Position numbers and translations under genes: made by a program. The notes under the pieces are model-generated. The model was not told the DNA's origin. It did not search any database and saw only the letters and a program-made list of their open reading frames with translations. 64,000 nt of DNA, taken from NCBI GenBank assembly GCA_010015655.1, contig ML976701.1, positions 314,533 to 378,532 on the forward strand, given 5' to 3'. Below are positions 46,101 through 58,860 of this stretch, one piece after another. How positions within the stretch are numbered: position 1 is the stretch's first letter; each line of letters starts with the position of its first letter. Origin of the DNA: Bimuria novae-zelandiae CBS 107.79 (taxonomy: Eukaryota > Ascomycota > Dothideomycetes > Pleosporales > Didymosphaeriaceae).

Positions 46101-48330
46101 AATTAGTTATAATAAGCCTACTAAAGCAGGCTAAGGCCTCCTTTTACTAGCTAAAAGAGAGCTTTATGCGAGGGCCCTTACTAGCCTACTTTGACCTTAA
46201 AAGACCCTTAAGAGTAGAAACTAACGCTTTAGGTTTTGCAATCTCGGGTATCTTAAGCTAACCGCAACTAGATAAATATAGGAAACTATAATAGTACCTA
46301 GTTACTTTTTATTCGCGCAAGATAAACTAGGCAGAACGAAACTATAACACGCATAATAGTAAGTTACTAGTAATTATTAAAGCTTTTAAGCATTAGCGAC
46401 ACTACCTAGAGGGTATTAGCAAAAAGGTTAAGCTTTTAACTAACTATGCTAACCTGCAAGGGTTTATATCTATAAAAGTCCTAACTAGATAGTAGGCAAG
46501 GTAGGCCGAATAGCTTGCAACGTTTAATTTTAAAATTAAACACTATCTAGGAAGGACAAATCCCGCTAATAGACTATTATAGAGACCCGACTACAAGTTA
46601 GAGGAGGAAACAAGCTTAGGCGGGATAGGCAGTTCCTAGCAGAGACTCCTTAAGGCCCTATAGCATAAGTTATAGCTAAAAGGCGACGCTTCGAACGAAG
46701 CAGGCGTAGCAGGCAGCCTATAGCTACTAAAGTAGGCAGGAAGCCCTAGACTAGTGGCAGTAATAAGGGTCGCTAGACCCGGAACGTTAGTAACTAAGGA
46801 GGCGGCGGCAAACGATTTAGTAAGCGCTTACCTTATAGTAGAGCTATTAAAAAGAAATAGCTAGGGGGACGAAACTGTAGAACGAATCCTCTAGTACCTC
46901 TAAGGGCTAGAGATGGCAAAGCCAGAATGGCTAAAGCGCTAGATAATTAGACCGGCCAACCTATTACAGTACGAGAATAGGCTATACGTGCCACCTCTAG
47001 CAAGGATACACGTCCTTTAATAATACCACGATAACCCCCTCGCGGGCTATTTTAGCTTTACTAAGACCTTAGAGCTAGTGCTATAGGAGTTCTAGTAGCC
47101 TAGTGTTTAATAATACGTAAAGAACTACATCTAGACCTATTAAGCGTGCTCTAGGGCAAAACCTATCTAACACGCAACGCACGACTAACTTAATAGCCTA
47201 CTAATCCTAAGGGGTATCTAGGAGGATATTACTATAGATATAGTAATAGATCTACCTAAGAGCAAATCTAGAGCCTATCGTTATAATAGTATCTTAGTGA
47301 TTATTAACTAGTTTTCTAAGATGGCACACTACATCCCCACGCGAAAGGACCTAAAGGTAGTAAAGCTAGTTAAAGTCTTTAAGAGAGAGGTTCTGCGCCT
47401 ACATGGCCCTCTAAAGTTAATAGTTACGGATAGAGGCAGCCTATTTATATTAGCTTATTAGAGTACCTTTACTTAATATTTAAGAACTAAGTAACTCTTT
47501 TCTACTGCCTTCCACCCGCAGACAGACGGATAGACAGAACGATAGAACTAAACGCTTAAACAGTACCTTTAAGTGTTCTATAACTACGAATAATCTAATT
47601 AGGCGGACCTTCTATTTAAAGCAGAATATTCGTATAATAATAGTATCTATAGCTCTACAGGAGTGTCGCCATTTGTTGTAGTGTATAGCCTAAATCTACT
47701 AATAGTAGACCTGCCCCGAGAAGTACAGCTGCGCGGGTTAGTACCTACGGTAAGGGCCAAAGCGGTAGTTCTAGCCTAGACTAGGGCCTGGATGACCTAA
47801 GCGATCCTCAGGGCACAGGCGTACCAGGCAACGTGGTACAATAGGAAGCATAAGGCCTAAACCTTTATAGTAGGGGACATGGTATACCTCGACGCCCGCA
47901 ACATACAGTTAACTAGGCCTAAAAAGAAACTTAACTATAAGTCCTAGGGTCCCTATAGGGTAAAACGGCGAATTAGTTAACAGGCATATAAGCTAGAGCT
48001 ACTAAAGGACTTTAATATTTACCTAGTGTTCTATATATCTCTCCTAAACCAGGCAGCCCTAGAAGGACTGCTATAACAGGAGTAAAGCCCGCCTAAGGTT
48101 ATTATACTATAAGCAGGGGAGGATATATACCTAATTAAAGGAATTAGATCTAGGGTACTCTAGGACGGAGAATGGCTGTATAAAGTTAAGTGGAAAGGAT
48201 ACGATAGCGATAAGAACTAGTGATTATTTATAGAGGAGATCTCTAAAGGGGCGATAAAGCAGTTCCTAAAGGGCTTAGATAAGGAGACTAAAGGTCGCCC
48301 TAGACAGGAGCCTAAGAGGCGGGGTCGCCC
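43190..48330 (+). pseudogene. Chromovirus 3 gag-pol with C-terminal chromodomain, RIP-inactivated
   Basis: A decayed CCHC knuckle near 44490-44530 (YYHELGHYKASC) is followed by protease (DYGAKANFV, from a DSGA-type site) near 44735. RT has an intact YLDDILIYSK box near 45729, and RNase H/tether regions come next. Integrase shows HPQTDG near 47515. The C-terminus near 48120-48270 reads IKGIRSRVL, DGEWLYKVKWKGYDSDKN and FIEEI, a chromodomain, which in chromoviruses directs insertion to methylated-histone chromatin. Stops are mainly TAG/TAA. Confidence 0.88.
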
Positions 48331-48779
48331 CCCTAGAGAAGGAGGAAGATAGCACTTAATAGTAATTAGTAATAGATTACCCTAGAGAGTACACTTTATA
48401 GGCTGCGAAATACTAGAATAAACAGGGCAGAGGATTCTTAAATAGACTAAAGACTAGAACAAGCTATCTAGGCCTATTCACGCCTCTCGGGGCCTAATAG
48501 AGGCTTATAAGCCTATTTAGACCGTACCCAACGCGATTATAGCCAACCGAAACCTAACTAAAACCGCCTAAGGGTATAAAACGTAAATAAAATCTAGACA
48601 CCGTTAATAGGGGCAGGAATCCCTAAATTATACTAAATAACCCTCTTAATTAGTTAGGCGCTTAGACTTGTAGGCTTACTAAAAAGTCTCTTAACTACCC
48701 TTACTTTTAATCTTCTTCTTTACTTCCTCCGCAAGGAAGTCTAGCGTGGCTAGGACACTAGCCTTAAACGCTAACTACC

Positions 48780-49681
48780 TTAAATTAGCATTAATAACCT
48801 AGGATTAGGGTTAAGGACCCTTACTAACTTAAGAGCAACCTTCTTGCGCCTAGGGGTAAGAGTACTAGTAGTAACTAGGGAGGTTAGACTACCCCCCTCT
48901 ATAGTAGAAGCTTTCCTCTTCCGCTTCTCCTTAATAGAGAGGCCCACCACCGGAATAATCTCCTTAGGAGGCCAGGTGTCATAACCCGAGTAGTAGGGGG
49001 TTAACGGGTTTCCGCAGAATTTGGATCCAGTGGCCCTATGCGACTTAGTCTAGATAACCCTTAACTATACTAGATAATACTTATATAATAATATTGCTTT
49101 ATTCTATCTCTAGTACCTGCGCGGTGGCCTTTACTAATATCTTATTTAATCTAGAGAGGTTAATCTTGTCGTATATATACGCATTAATTTAACTCGAGCG
49201 TGGCATAAGGGTAATTAGGGCACTTAACACGTTCTCTAAGTTATCTTTAGGTATCTGCTACTAATTAGCCTCGAAACCCCTATATAACCCTTAAAGCGCC
49301 GACTTACCTACTAATAATCCCTACTACTGCTATAGCAGGCATCGCAGCGGCAGATTAAATCGTAGTCTTCTAAATCTATTAGGTTAAGATTGACATACAC
49401 TGCCCTAGACTAGACACAACGTATCTCCTTAACCTAAAACTAGTAGAGCTTTATCTTCTTGTAATTAGACTACTTAAGGCTATCTAGGATAATAGGAAGG
49501 CAGGTATAGTATAGGTTAATAGTACTAATCGCGCTCGCACGCGCCTTATTAACTAGGGCCTTAAAGATAGTGTTTGCGGTACTTATAGTGCTAAATAGCG
49601 TAGGTATATCTAGACAAAGTCTAAAGGTTACTGAAGAGGGCGATAGAGAAGTAACAAGTACGGGGACGACTTAGTAGGCAT
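48780..49681 (-). pseudogene. Opposite-strand ORF of chromovirus 3
   Basis: Between the chromodomain and the 3' LTR the minus strand reads protein-like for about 300 codons from an ATG at 49681. Its stops are nearly all TAG/TAA at plausible Gln positions, and it has at least two shifts (near 49660 and 49265). Segments: TANTIFKALVNKARASAIST, NLNLIDLEDYDLICRCDAC, NLENVLSALITLMPRSS, KINLSRLNKILVKATAQVLE, PPKEIIPVVGLSIKEKRKRK and a basic tail ending at a TAA at 48780. The Cys cluster CRCDAC and basic tail suggest nucleic-acid binding, which is inference. It is not obviously homologous to the ORFs in gypsy 1 and 2. Confidence 0.5.
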
Positions 49682-49977
49682 ACACCGGGTTAGTCTACCT
49701 TCACGACCCCTAAATTTAGAGCGGCTAGGTACCGAAATAGGGGGCATCTAGGGTCAGGCACCCTAGACTGCCATAGATCGGCCAGGTCGTACTTACGGGT
49801 TAGGGAGCCTCCGGGATAAGGTAAGCCGCCGAGTAGAGAGTAAGAATAAGGGTTTTAGGCCTTAGTATAAGCCTAGGATTTAGCTTACGTTATTAGCTTA
49901 CGTAATACGCGAGGCCTAATTAGGCTAGTTATTACGTGCTTATTCTCGCGGTCGAGACCCTTAAAGAAAAGAGCCTT

Positions 49978-50150
49978 TGTTACGAGTCGTAGGTTAAGGG
50001 CCCTCGACGGCCCTAGTCCGCTCTAGACCGGCGCTATCCGGGCCTTTCGCCTATCTACTTCCCTCGCCGCAGCCCTTCTCTTCCCTCTCTAAGGGATCGC
50101 CTTAGTACTGTGGATAGACTGAGTCGCCCGTAGTCAGGGCGCTTTTTACA
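49978..50150 (+). repeat. 3' LTR of chromovirus 3
   Basis: 173 bp. The inner end is RIPed (TGTTACG, GGTTAAGGG) and the outer end is intact (CTTTTTACA). Confidence 0.92.
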
Positions 50151-50155
50151 TAAGC

Positions 50156-50246
50156 TATTAATATACTTTTACTTATATTACTAATACTCTTGCCTAAGAA
50201 CTAACCCTATTCCTTTCATAACTAGCTACCCCTTTAGGATTTAATA
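50156..50246 (+). repeat. 5' LTR of gypsy 2, second part
   Basis: The remaining 91 bp of the LTR, resuming after the TAAGC duplication and ending GGATTTAATA (RIPed from TTAACA). Confidence 0.88.
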
Positions 50247-50329
50247 TCTTAAACACCCTTAATATACGTGTTAACGATACCTTTTTTACTAACACGATAA
50301 ATACTAGAATAAATACGCCTAAAGGAGTA

Positions 50330-53300
50330 AGTATTACTATAGCTAAAAAAAGAATAAAGAGCTTTTATAAGAAGCCTAACTTCTTTTATAGTAAACGTAA
50401 TTATATAGAACTATAGATCTTGCAACTTAACCTATACTTTTATAAAATAAAGAAAGAATAGGAGGATATAGATAAGACCATATTTGCTTTTACCTATATA
50501 AAAGGAGATACTTTTAAGTAGATTTATCCTTACGTTAATTAATACCTAGCTAGAGCTAATATAAAAGGCGACGCTATAGATAAGATTATAAAAGATTATA
50601 ATACTTTTTATACTAAGGTTAAATAATACTTTAGAATTACTAACTAGAAAGCTATTGCCGAACAGAATATCTAATAACTTAGATAAACTTATTTAGTAGT
50701 TAAATATAAATCTAAATTCTGCAAGAACACTAATTAAATTATATAAAATAATAATAGTCTCGTAACTATATTCTAAAAAAAATTAAAATAATATATACGC
50801 GAAGAACAATTACGCAGTAGAGTAAAAACTAATACTTTAAAAGAACTTATAGTAGAAGTAACTTAAATTAATAATAAATAGTATAAACTAGAATAAGACT
50901 TTCGCTAGAACTAAAATAGAAAAGGCTATAAACTACTTGCGATAAAGGATAACTATCGTAACTTTAAGTAATAGTTATAATAAAAGAACTAAGCTAATTA
51001 TAGTAACTAATTAATAAAAAGGATCTAGTAATACCAAGTTAACATAATAGAGAAAAAAACAGGAAATGCAAAAGGCTTTTATAAGTCTAAATAAGGATAT
51101 ACCCTAGATTGAACCTACAAGCAAGGGACTAGGGCGCGACTTTACTATATATATAGCAAACTAGGCCACATAGCTAGGAACTGCAGATCTAAGAATAAGG
51201 TCACCAGGCAGTTAAACGTACTAACTATTAACAAGGAGGAGATAAATAAAAATAATAATAAGTAATAAACGCTATTAAATAGATTAATATCTATAATAAA
51301 GAATTAGAATAATTAAAGTTACTTAATTTACGACTCTATAAGGATGCGTATAAAGGTTTAGATAAAAAAGAGAAAGAGCTAATACCTTAATTTCTTATAC
51401 TTTACCCTAGCTAGAGTAAACTAGTTACTAGTAAAATAATAAACGTTTTCGACTTCTTAGAAGAGCACTAACTAAGAGAAAGAGACTTTAGTTTTATAGT
51501 AATAAAATAATAAGACTATATAGTAGTATTTTACTATACTTATTAACCTAATTTAGTTAGCAAGGCAGCACGTAAAATAGCAGACTATTACTATATATAT
51601 AAAGACCCTAAGAAGAAATACCTAAACGAAAATCTAAACTACGAACTATAGTATAACCTAGACCACCGCAACCCCACGCATGGTACTATATAATAGACCC
51701 TCTATAAAGAAGACTAATATACCTTTTATTACTAAGCTAAGGAATATAGCTACTTTCCCTAAATATATTAATAATATAAATAAGAATAGTTTAACTACCT
51801 TATCGCCTATTATAACGTTTGTCTTTAAGATAAATGCAAAACGCGATACTTTTTATACTTTAACTAAGTAATAAACTAAGCTATATTACTACTAGTTAAT
51901 AAAAAATACGCGTTAGATATATAGTAAACGTGTTTATACACTAACTATAAGGAATATAAGAAATAAAAGAAAAAGTATAGATTTAACCACATACTAAAAG
52001 GAACCACGACCCTTAGGATTAAATTAGTAATAAAGGATAAAGATAGTAAAGCTTCCCTAGAAAAGGCTTAGTAATAGCCTTAGGAATAGAATAAAGAAGG
52101 ACGCCTTAAATTTATAAAACTAATAATAAAGAAAATGTCTTTTTTAGACCTAGGTTTAGGCGAGAAAACGCCTTTAAAGAAGTAAATACTACTAATAGTT
52201 AAGTATTAATTAAGCTACTAGTATAGCTTAAAGGAATATAGATAAAAGCCATGCTAGACTTAATAGTATAAGAAAGCTATATATTAAGAAAAGTACTTAA
52301 TAGAGTAGGACTCTATAAGCGTAAGAAGGCTATACCCTATGCTATTTATATTATAAATCGATAATTAATACCTAGTAAAGTAATAATTAAATATAAGGTT
52401 AAAACTACCTTTATAATCTATAGATACTAGGAACTAATTACCCTTAATATTATTAAGGAAGCTAATTACAACGTAATTCTAAAACTACCCTAGTAAAAAA
52501 AGTATAACCCTATAATTAACTAAAAAAAAGAAAGAGCTATCCTTTAAGCAATATAATTATATAATATAAGTAAAGCCTACGCATTAATAGAATATAATAG
52601 TAGATAAGAGAGCTGTTAATAATATAGTCTCGCGATAAACAGTCGAAAAACGGGAAATACCCTTAGTAGACGCTAGCAAGAACCACCAGGTCACAGAGCG
52701 TAAGAAGATAAAAAACAGCACAAACTATAAAATTCTAAAATACTATCAGGCATGGAATCATATGTTTACAGAGAAAGAAGGAAAAGCGAACCTTTCGGAA
52801 CATTAATCTTAGGATCACGCGATTGACCTAGAGGAAGGGAGGACGCCACCCTTTAGACTACTATATAATAAATCTAGAAAAGAACTCTAATAAGAAAAAG
52901 AGTTTATTAAGACAAATCTCGTAAAAGGATATATTAGACCTTTAAAGTCACTAGTAGCAAGTTTTTTTATATTTATATTAAAAAAGGATAGATAACTAAG
53001 GCCCTGCGTAGACTATAGGAAACTTAATAATATAATAATTAAGAATTAATACCTACTACTAAATATCTTAGAACTTCGAGATCGACTCTTAAGAGCTAAG
53101 ATCTTTATAATAATAGATTTATAAGATAGATATTACCTTATACAAATTAACAAAGGAGATAAGTAAAAGATAGTATTTAGAATACGTTATAAACCATTTA
53201 AATATATAGTTATGCCTTTTAGACTTACTAATGTACCAGCGACCTTTTAGGCACAAGTTAATAATATACTACGTAATTACCTAGATATATTTATTATCGC

Positions 53301-55480
53301 GTACATAGACAATATTCTTTTTTTTAAACGAATTAGACCACGTATTGGATGTATAGATAGTTCTAACAGCACTAGACAACGAATATTTACAGATTAAACT
53401 AATAAAGTGTAAATTCTATATAATAAGATTAAAATTCCTGGAACATATTATTAGCATAGATAGAATTAAAATAGCACTAGATAAAATTAAATATATTAAA
53501 AACTAGCTAATACTAAGAACTGCTAAGAATATCTAAGAATTCTTAAAATTCTATAGATTTAATTAATAATTTATTAAGGACTATGCGAAAATCACGATAC
53601 CTCTAATAAACCTTATAAAGAAGGACGCACTATTTATATAAATAGTAGAATATAAAATGTTATTCTAACTTTTAAAGATAGCATGTATTATGCCACTAGC
53701 ACTTATCTACTTTCGGGATAGAGAACTACTACGATTTAAAACAGACGCAAGCGACCTTGCGATAGGAGCATGCGTAAAGCAGGAAAAAGATGGCAAATAG
53801 CATCCAATTGCATACTACTCACGAAAATTCAACGATGCAGAGACACGATACGACGTACACGACAAAGAACTCTATGCCATTATAAAAACATTAAAGCACT
53901 AGAGGATCTACGCCCTTAGCTACTTAATATTAAAAATCTATATAGATTATAAGAATCTACTATAATTTATAATAACTAAAGAACTTACACTGCGGTAATA
54001 GCGATAGTTACAAACTATAGGATAATATAAGTTTAAAGTTATTTATATAACAGGAAAAGAAAACGGATAAGTAGACGCGCTTAGCTAATAAAGTAACTTT
54101 ATAAGTAAAAAGGTAAATATCTATTCTATAATGCTATAAAAGAATAAGGATAGATCTTTTAAACCTATAATAGAATTTAACTAACTCCTTGTTACTACAC
54201 GGAAAGTACCTAAGGACCTACAGACTAAGATTATACGATAATACTATAATAACCTAGTATATAGACACCTAGGTATTAAAAAGATAATAGAACTTATCTA
54301 ACAGAATTACAGCTTTAAAGGAATTAAGGAAGCAGTAACTATATATATTTATAAATACGCAGATTGCTAGCGCAACAAATACACCATATATCTTAAGTAT
54401 AAAGAAATATAAGTAATCTAAATACTAGTTACACTATAGGAAGACATCGCTATAGAGTTTATTATAGGATTACTAAGATTAAAAGATCCTGTAACAGGAA
54501 TAGACTATAACGCAATATTAAATATTGTCTATTAATTTACTAAATACGTAGAATTACTACTATATTAAAAGAAAACTATAGTAAAGGAACTCGCATTCCT
54601 TATCTTAAATTAACTTATATAATACTACGATATTCTAAAGATAATTATTAGTAATAGAAACAAGCTCGTTATCTTAAACTATTAGATAATACTTATAGTA
54701 CTTATTAGAATAAAATAAAAACTAATATCAGCATATTATCTATAAACTAATGGACAGACAGAACGTGCGAATTAGATAATTAAAACGTACCTACGCATCT
54801 ACTGTAATAACTAGAAGAATAACTAGATTTCCTTACTACTTATAGCATAGTTGGCATACAACAACAATATATTAGTAGCAATAGGATTTACACTATTTTA
54901 CACAAACCACGGAAGACATCTATATCTCTTTAATTAAACATTTCTTATAATAATTAGGACGGAAGAAGCAATCAACATAGTAGAAACTATAAATATATAT
55001 ATATATATATAACTTTAAGAAAATCTCAAGAAAGCTTAATAGTAAAGCATTTCTTATATAAACTAAAAAAGAAAAACGGTACCTTAGCTAAAGAAGGGGG
55101 ATAAAGTATATCTACTTACGAAGAATTTTTAAACCTAAAAAAAAAGTATAAGAAACTAGACTATGTTAAGGTTAGGCTATTTTTTTTTCGAACAAGTATT
55201 ACTAGTTAACTACTAATTAGAACTACTACTAGACGCGAAAATATATTTAGTATTTTATATAGACTAACTTAAACCTGTAGACCCTAAAACACTAGTTAAA
55301 ATAACCTTCTATTACTAGCTAGAGGAAGGAAGCAAATTTAAAGTTAAAATACTTTTATGATATAAAGAAGTTAAATAAAAGACTTTTAAAATAATAGATT
55401 TTAATAGGAATAGTTAGTTAAGTAGAAAGGCTACCTATATTTAAAAAATATATAAAAACCTAAATCTAAACTTCGTAAAA
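50330..55480 (+). pseudogene. gypsy 2 gag-pol, RIP-inactivated
   Basis: Plus-strand polyprotein. The zinc knuckle near 51145-51185 reads YIYSKLGHIARNC, from an expected CxxC. The RT box near 53302 is YIDN, with the second catalytic Asp lost. RNase H shows a normal-looking stretch near 53740-53890 (KTDASDLAIGA, HPIAYYSRKFNDAETRYD). Integrase shows NGQTERAN near 54750. It is heavily stopped with TAG/TAA. Confidence 0.85.
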
Positions 55481-55580
55481 ACTACTAATAGCTCTTAAAG
55501 AAAGCACGAAATAAGATTTATAATTACTACTACTATACTAAAGTAACGCGAGAAAGCTTTAAAGGAAATAAAACTTATAA

Positions 55581-55822
55581 TGTTGGCTTCAAACCTGCGC
55601 AACACTGCTACGGCTTTCACCGCCATGCAGTTTGCCTGCGGTTTGTTGCGCAGTTTGCCTGTGGTTTGTTGCGCTAGTCCTGATTGGGCTAGCAGGGGAC
55701 AAACCACGCTCGATAAATACTTCTCACAACAGCCCACCACAATAGATCTGCAATCAAGAATCAAATCAATACCACATCGTTGCAACGAAGTCTTGATCCA
55801 ACAGCCTATTGCCGTATCAACA
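55581..55822. mobile_element. Young solo LTR, 242 bp, TSD TATAA
   Basis: Starts TGTTGGCTTC and ends CCGTATCAACA, with TATAA at 55576-55580 and 55823-55827. Its composition is normal, with two copies of GCAGTTTGCCTG, while all sequence around it is RIPed. It was inserted between gypsy 2 integrase and the opposite-strand ORF after RIP of that element. Confidence 0.85.
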
Positions 55823-55889
55823 TATAATATAATAATAATTTAAGAGGATACTACGTAGTAAAAGAGGAAGGCTTTAACTAAATTATAAA

Positions 55890-56285
55890 CTAGTTTATTA
55901 CCTTAGCATCTAGAATAGTATTAAAGTTAACTAATACTACTACCTAAGTAAGTTCCTTACGAGCCTTTAAGGCTTTCAAGTTATCTACTACAGATATACT
56001 ATAATTAAATATCTCTTATTCTTTTTAACGTAACTTTTTACGCTAATTACGTAAACGCACTATCTTCTCTCGTGCTAGACAAGCACGTAGGAGCGCTGCA
56101 TAAGCAAGCTCTTTTTTTACCTAAAGTTTTACCTCCTCCTTAGCCTCTAACTTTTCTAATCTTTCTAGCTTAGCATTTATTTTCGAATAATCTAGTAAAG
56201 GAATATCCTCTAGCTTATATTTTTAATTACTATACTAGACACAGTTTGTGCACTTTAAATATAATAATAATAATTAATAAGGTAG
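55890..56285 (-). pseudogene. Opposite-strand accessory ORF of gypsy 2 (CxxC plus coiled coil)
   Basis: Opposite to pol and next to the 3' LTR. The minus frame reads KCTNCV near 56255-56238 and continues in one frame to a TAG at 55890. It is strongly helical: INAKLERLEKLEAKEEVKL, KKELAYAALLRACLAREK, VVDNLKALKARKELT. Internal stops are TAG/TAA where Gln is expected. Its start lies upstream of 56285 and could not be fixed. Position, CxxC and helical content match the ORF in gypsy 1. Confidence 0.65.
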
Positions 56286-56438
56286 TTACTTCTTAGCGTA
56301 GTACGTATAGGTAACTATAATAAATACGTAATTTTACTTAAGATAATTAGCTTGCGAGTAATAGTATTAAGCAGATTAAAAAAGTAGCTTTATAAGTAGT
56401 TAACTTATAAGGATATTAAGTCTAGAGAAGGGAGCTAA

Positions 56439-56870
56439 TATAAGAATTTATTAAAATTTAAATATAATACAAGGCAGAGTATAGACGCTTATTTATATAA
56501 CTAGCTAAAATTCTTAACTTAGCTACAAGTTACGTAACTTAGTCGCGCGTCCTAGAAATATTAGGCGTCCCAGAAGTATCCTAGCATACGGGACTTTAGG
56601 ACTCTTAGGACTCTTAGGATTCGTAGGACTAGTTATATATATAGGAACGCGAATAGTAGTCTTCTACTATTATATTTAACCTATTTACTAATCTATCGTT
56701 TAGATTTAACTTAGGCCCTTATTAATTTAATTATACTATATATACCTTTAATACTAACGCCCTATTAATACGTGTAAGCTATTAATACACCCCTACCTAT
56801 ATTACTAATACTCTTACCCAAGAACCAACCCTATTCCTTTTAGGACTAGCTACCCCTTTGGGATTTAACA
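56439..56870 (+). repeat. 3' LTR of gypsy 2
   Basis: 432 bp. The inner end is heavily RIPed (TATAAGAATTTATTAAAATT, from TGTTAGGATCCGTTGAGACC) and the outer end is clean (CTTTGGGATTTAACA). Confidence 0.9.
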
Positions 56871-56875
56871 GAAAC

Positions 56876-58860
56876 TCTATTTCCTTTACAGGTACTACTA
56901 TATTAATAAGCAACGTAGAGGCCTATACTAGGTTACTACTTTAATAAGCGCTGCTAATAACTACTTAAAAGAAGATTGCCCTAGCTACTAGCTTACTAAA
57001 GATAGACCTATCGTATACTAGTAGCCACGCAAATCTAGCTAGTAGTTACTATAATTAGCTCTTAATAGTAGCCTTATATTTAGCTAAGATACCTATTAAA
57101 AGCTTAGAAACTTTAATATATAAAGCTTTAGGCAAGCCGCAGTACTATAGCTAGTTAATAATAATAAGCTTTTACATAAATTTAAGACTAAAGTATTTTA
57201 TAAAATAATTAGATTTGCTAACTTAGAAGTAAAGGTAGCGCTATAAAAGTCTTGTAATAGCTGTTTTAATATTTATTATAAGGCTTTATAACTAGCTATA
57301 ACTCTAGGTTAAGCGCGCCTTATTAGAGACTTATAATAAAATATATACTAGCTTTAATAGCTAGATAACTAAAGAAGGGAAATAGGGCTTCTTTACTATT
57401 ATTACTTACTATACTAACCTTTAAGGCGTAATAGTTAACCTTCTTATTATACTACTATAGCTAGTTAGCGCGCATACTAGTAAGGCAATTACTAATGTTA
57501 TTATATAAACTTTATAATATTTTAGTATTAATAGTAGTAAACTGGTCTAATTTATCCTTAATAACGCTTATAATAATAACACTACTATTAATAAACTTAG
57601 TATAATATATAACTTTATTATTATTAATTAACGCCTCCGCTACGCTTGCTACATACTTAAACTTATTAGCTAAATAATTATATTTAGCACAGACGCCGGC
57701 GCCTTTAACAACGCTAATAAATATATAAAAAGTTTTATATAAAAAAGTAGTAGAGATATAGTCTGCTTAGCGTATTTTTTAATATTATTAACTATATTAA
57801 TACACTAAAGTAATAAAGTATTTTTATAGATTGCTAGCGTACTATAGCTAGTAAGATACCTACTAGTGTTATAAGTAGTCTCTGTAAGCTAATTAAGCCT
57901 GTTATTACGCGCTAAAATAGCTATTATAACTACTTTAAGCGTAAAGCTAAGCTTTAATAAGCTATTAATTTATATACCTTATACTATATTAAAGAGATAA
58001 AATATACTAATAATTATACTAAAAGATATAGTAAAAAGCTGTCTAATGCGCCGTAATAGATATAATTAAGTAGACTTATAGCTATAGACTAGGTAGTAAT
58101 TACTAAGTATATTATAGTACTTTAACCTCTTAAGTCTATAACTAATTATTTATATAATTATAGTAAAGCTAGTACTTATAGCGCGTTATATAAGGTTATC
58201 CTAATTCTTAAGTCTTTAATTTCTAAACTAGATAGCCACCTTCGTACGTATAAAAGCGTTAATTACAAGCTATTTAAGGCACCTAAAAATTACTTATTTA
58301 TTAACTTACGCGCTGCAAGGCGTAAAGTAAGTAACTACCTTAATAAAATTCTTAAAATTCCTATCTATTTTGCTACTACGGCACTCCACTCGTGCTATAA
58401 AACCTACGGCAAGCGCTTCTGGCGAGAGAAACACACGTAACTAAGCGCCGTACAAGCGAGATTCTAGTAGCTCTGGACTCGCTACAAGCCTGCCCGTGTA
58501 GCTGCAACCCTAATAGCCGCACCTAAGCCCGCAATAAGTAGCCTCGACTACGCGATTAATTTAGTACTTAACGATAATAAGGTGGCAATGGAGGGGGATA
58601 AGTACGAGAGCTGGCTGAAAGAGCCTATGTAGACGTCGCTACAACACAAAGAAGGCTGTACAGCTGTTCAGTACTAGCGCCAGCTTCAGTCGAAGTATCC
58701 TAACCTGTCGCGGATGGCGCTGGGCGTGCTAACTATCCTAGCCTCCAGCGCAGACTGTGAACGTGTTTTCATGGGTACTAGCGACATACTTAAGCTATAG
58801 AGACGCAGAATAGGCAGCTAACTATTAGCTACGTTAATGTATACTTAGTAATAGATTTAA
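56876..58860 (+). pseudogene. hAT transposase, C-terminal part with dimerisation domain
   Basis: RIPed reading frame. The clearest part is the hAT C-terminal dimerisation domain at about 58665-58800: QSKYPNLSRMALGVLTILAS then SADCERVFMGTSDI and RRRIGS. This corresponds to the conserved A-x-S-A-x-x-E-R-x-F block, here with Asp for Glu. It is less mutated than the rest of the element. Confidence 0.8.

Larger units (their letters stand above)
42964..50150 (+). mobile_element. Ty3/gypsy chromovirus 3, RIPed, TSD TAAGC
   Basis: 7,187 bp with two 173-bp LTRs (42964-43136, 49978-50150) and TAAGC at 42959-42963 and 50151-50155. It is inserted in the 5' LTR of gypsy 2, so it is the youngest large element of the nest. 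AAAGAAAAGAG just before 49978 is the likely polypurine tract. Confidence 0.93.
42620..56870 (+). mobile_element. Ty3/gypsy LTR retrotransposon 2, RIPed, TSD GAAAC, itself interrupted
   Basis: Flanked by GAAAC at 42615-42619 and 56871-56875. The left LTR is split by gypsy 3 (42620-42963 plus 50156-50246) and the right LTR is 56439-56870. The net length without the inner element is about 7.06 kb. A purine tract AGAGAAGGGAG precedes the right LTR. It lies in the hAT transposon, 27 bp from the end of gypsy 1's duplication. Confidence 0.92.

Noticed and set aside
55580..55843. An 87-codon ORF that looked like a captured gene inside gypsy 2
   Set aside because: Its limits coincide with a 242-bp solo LTR flanked by TATAA, so it is LTR sequence, not a gene.
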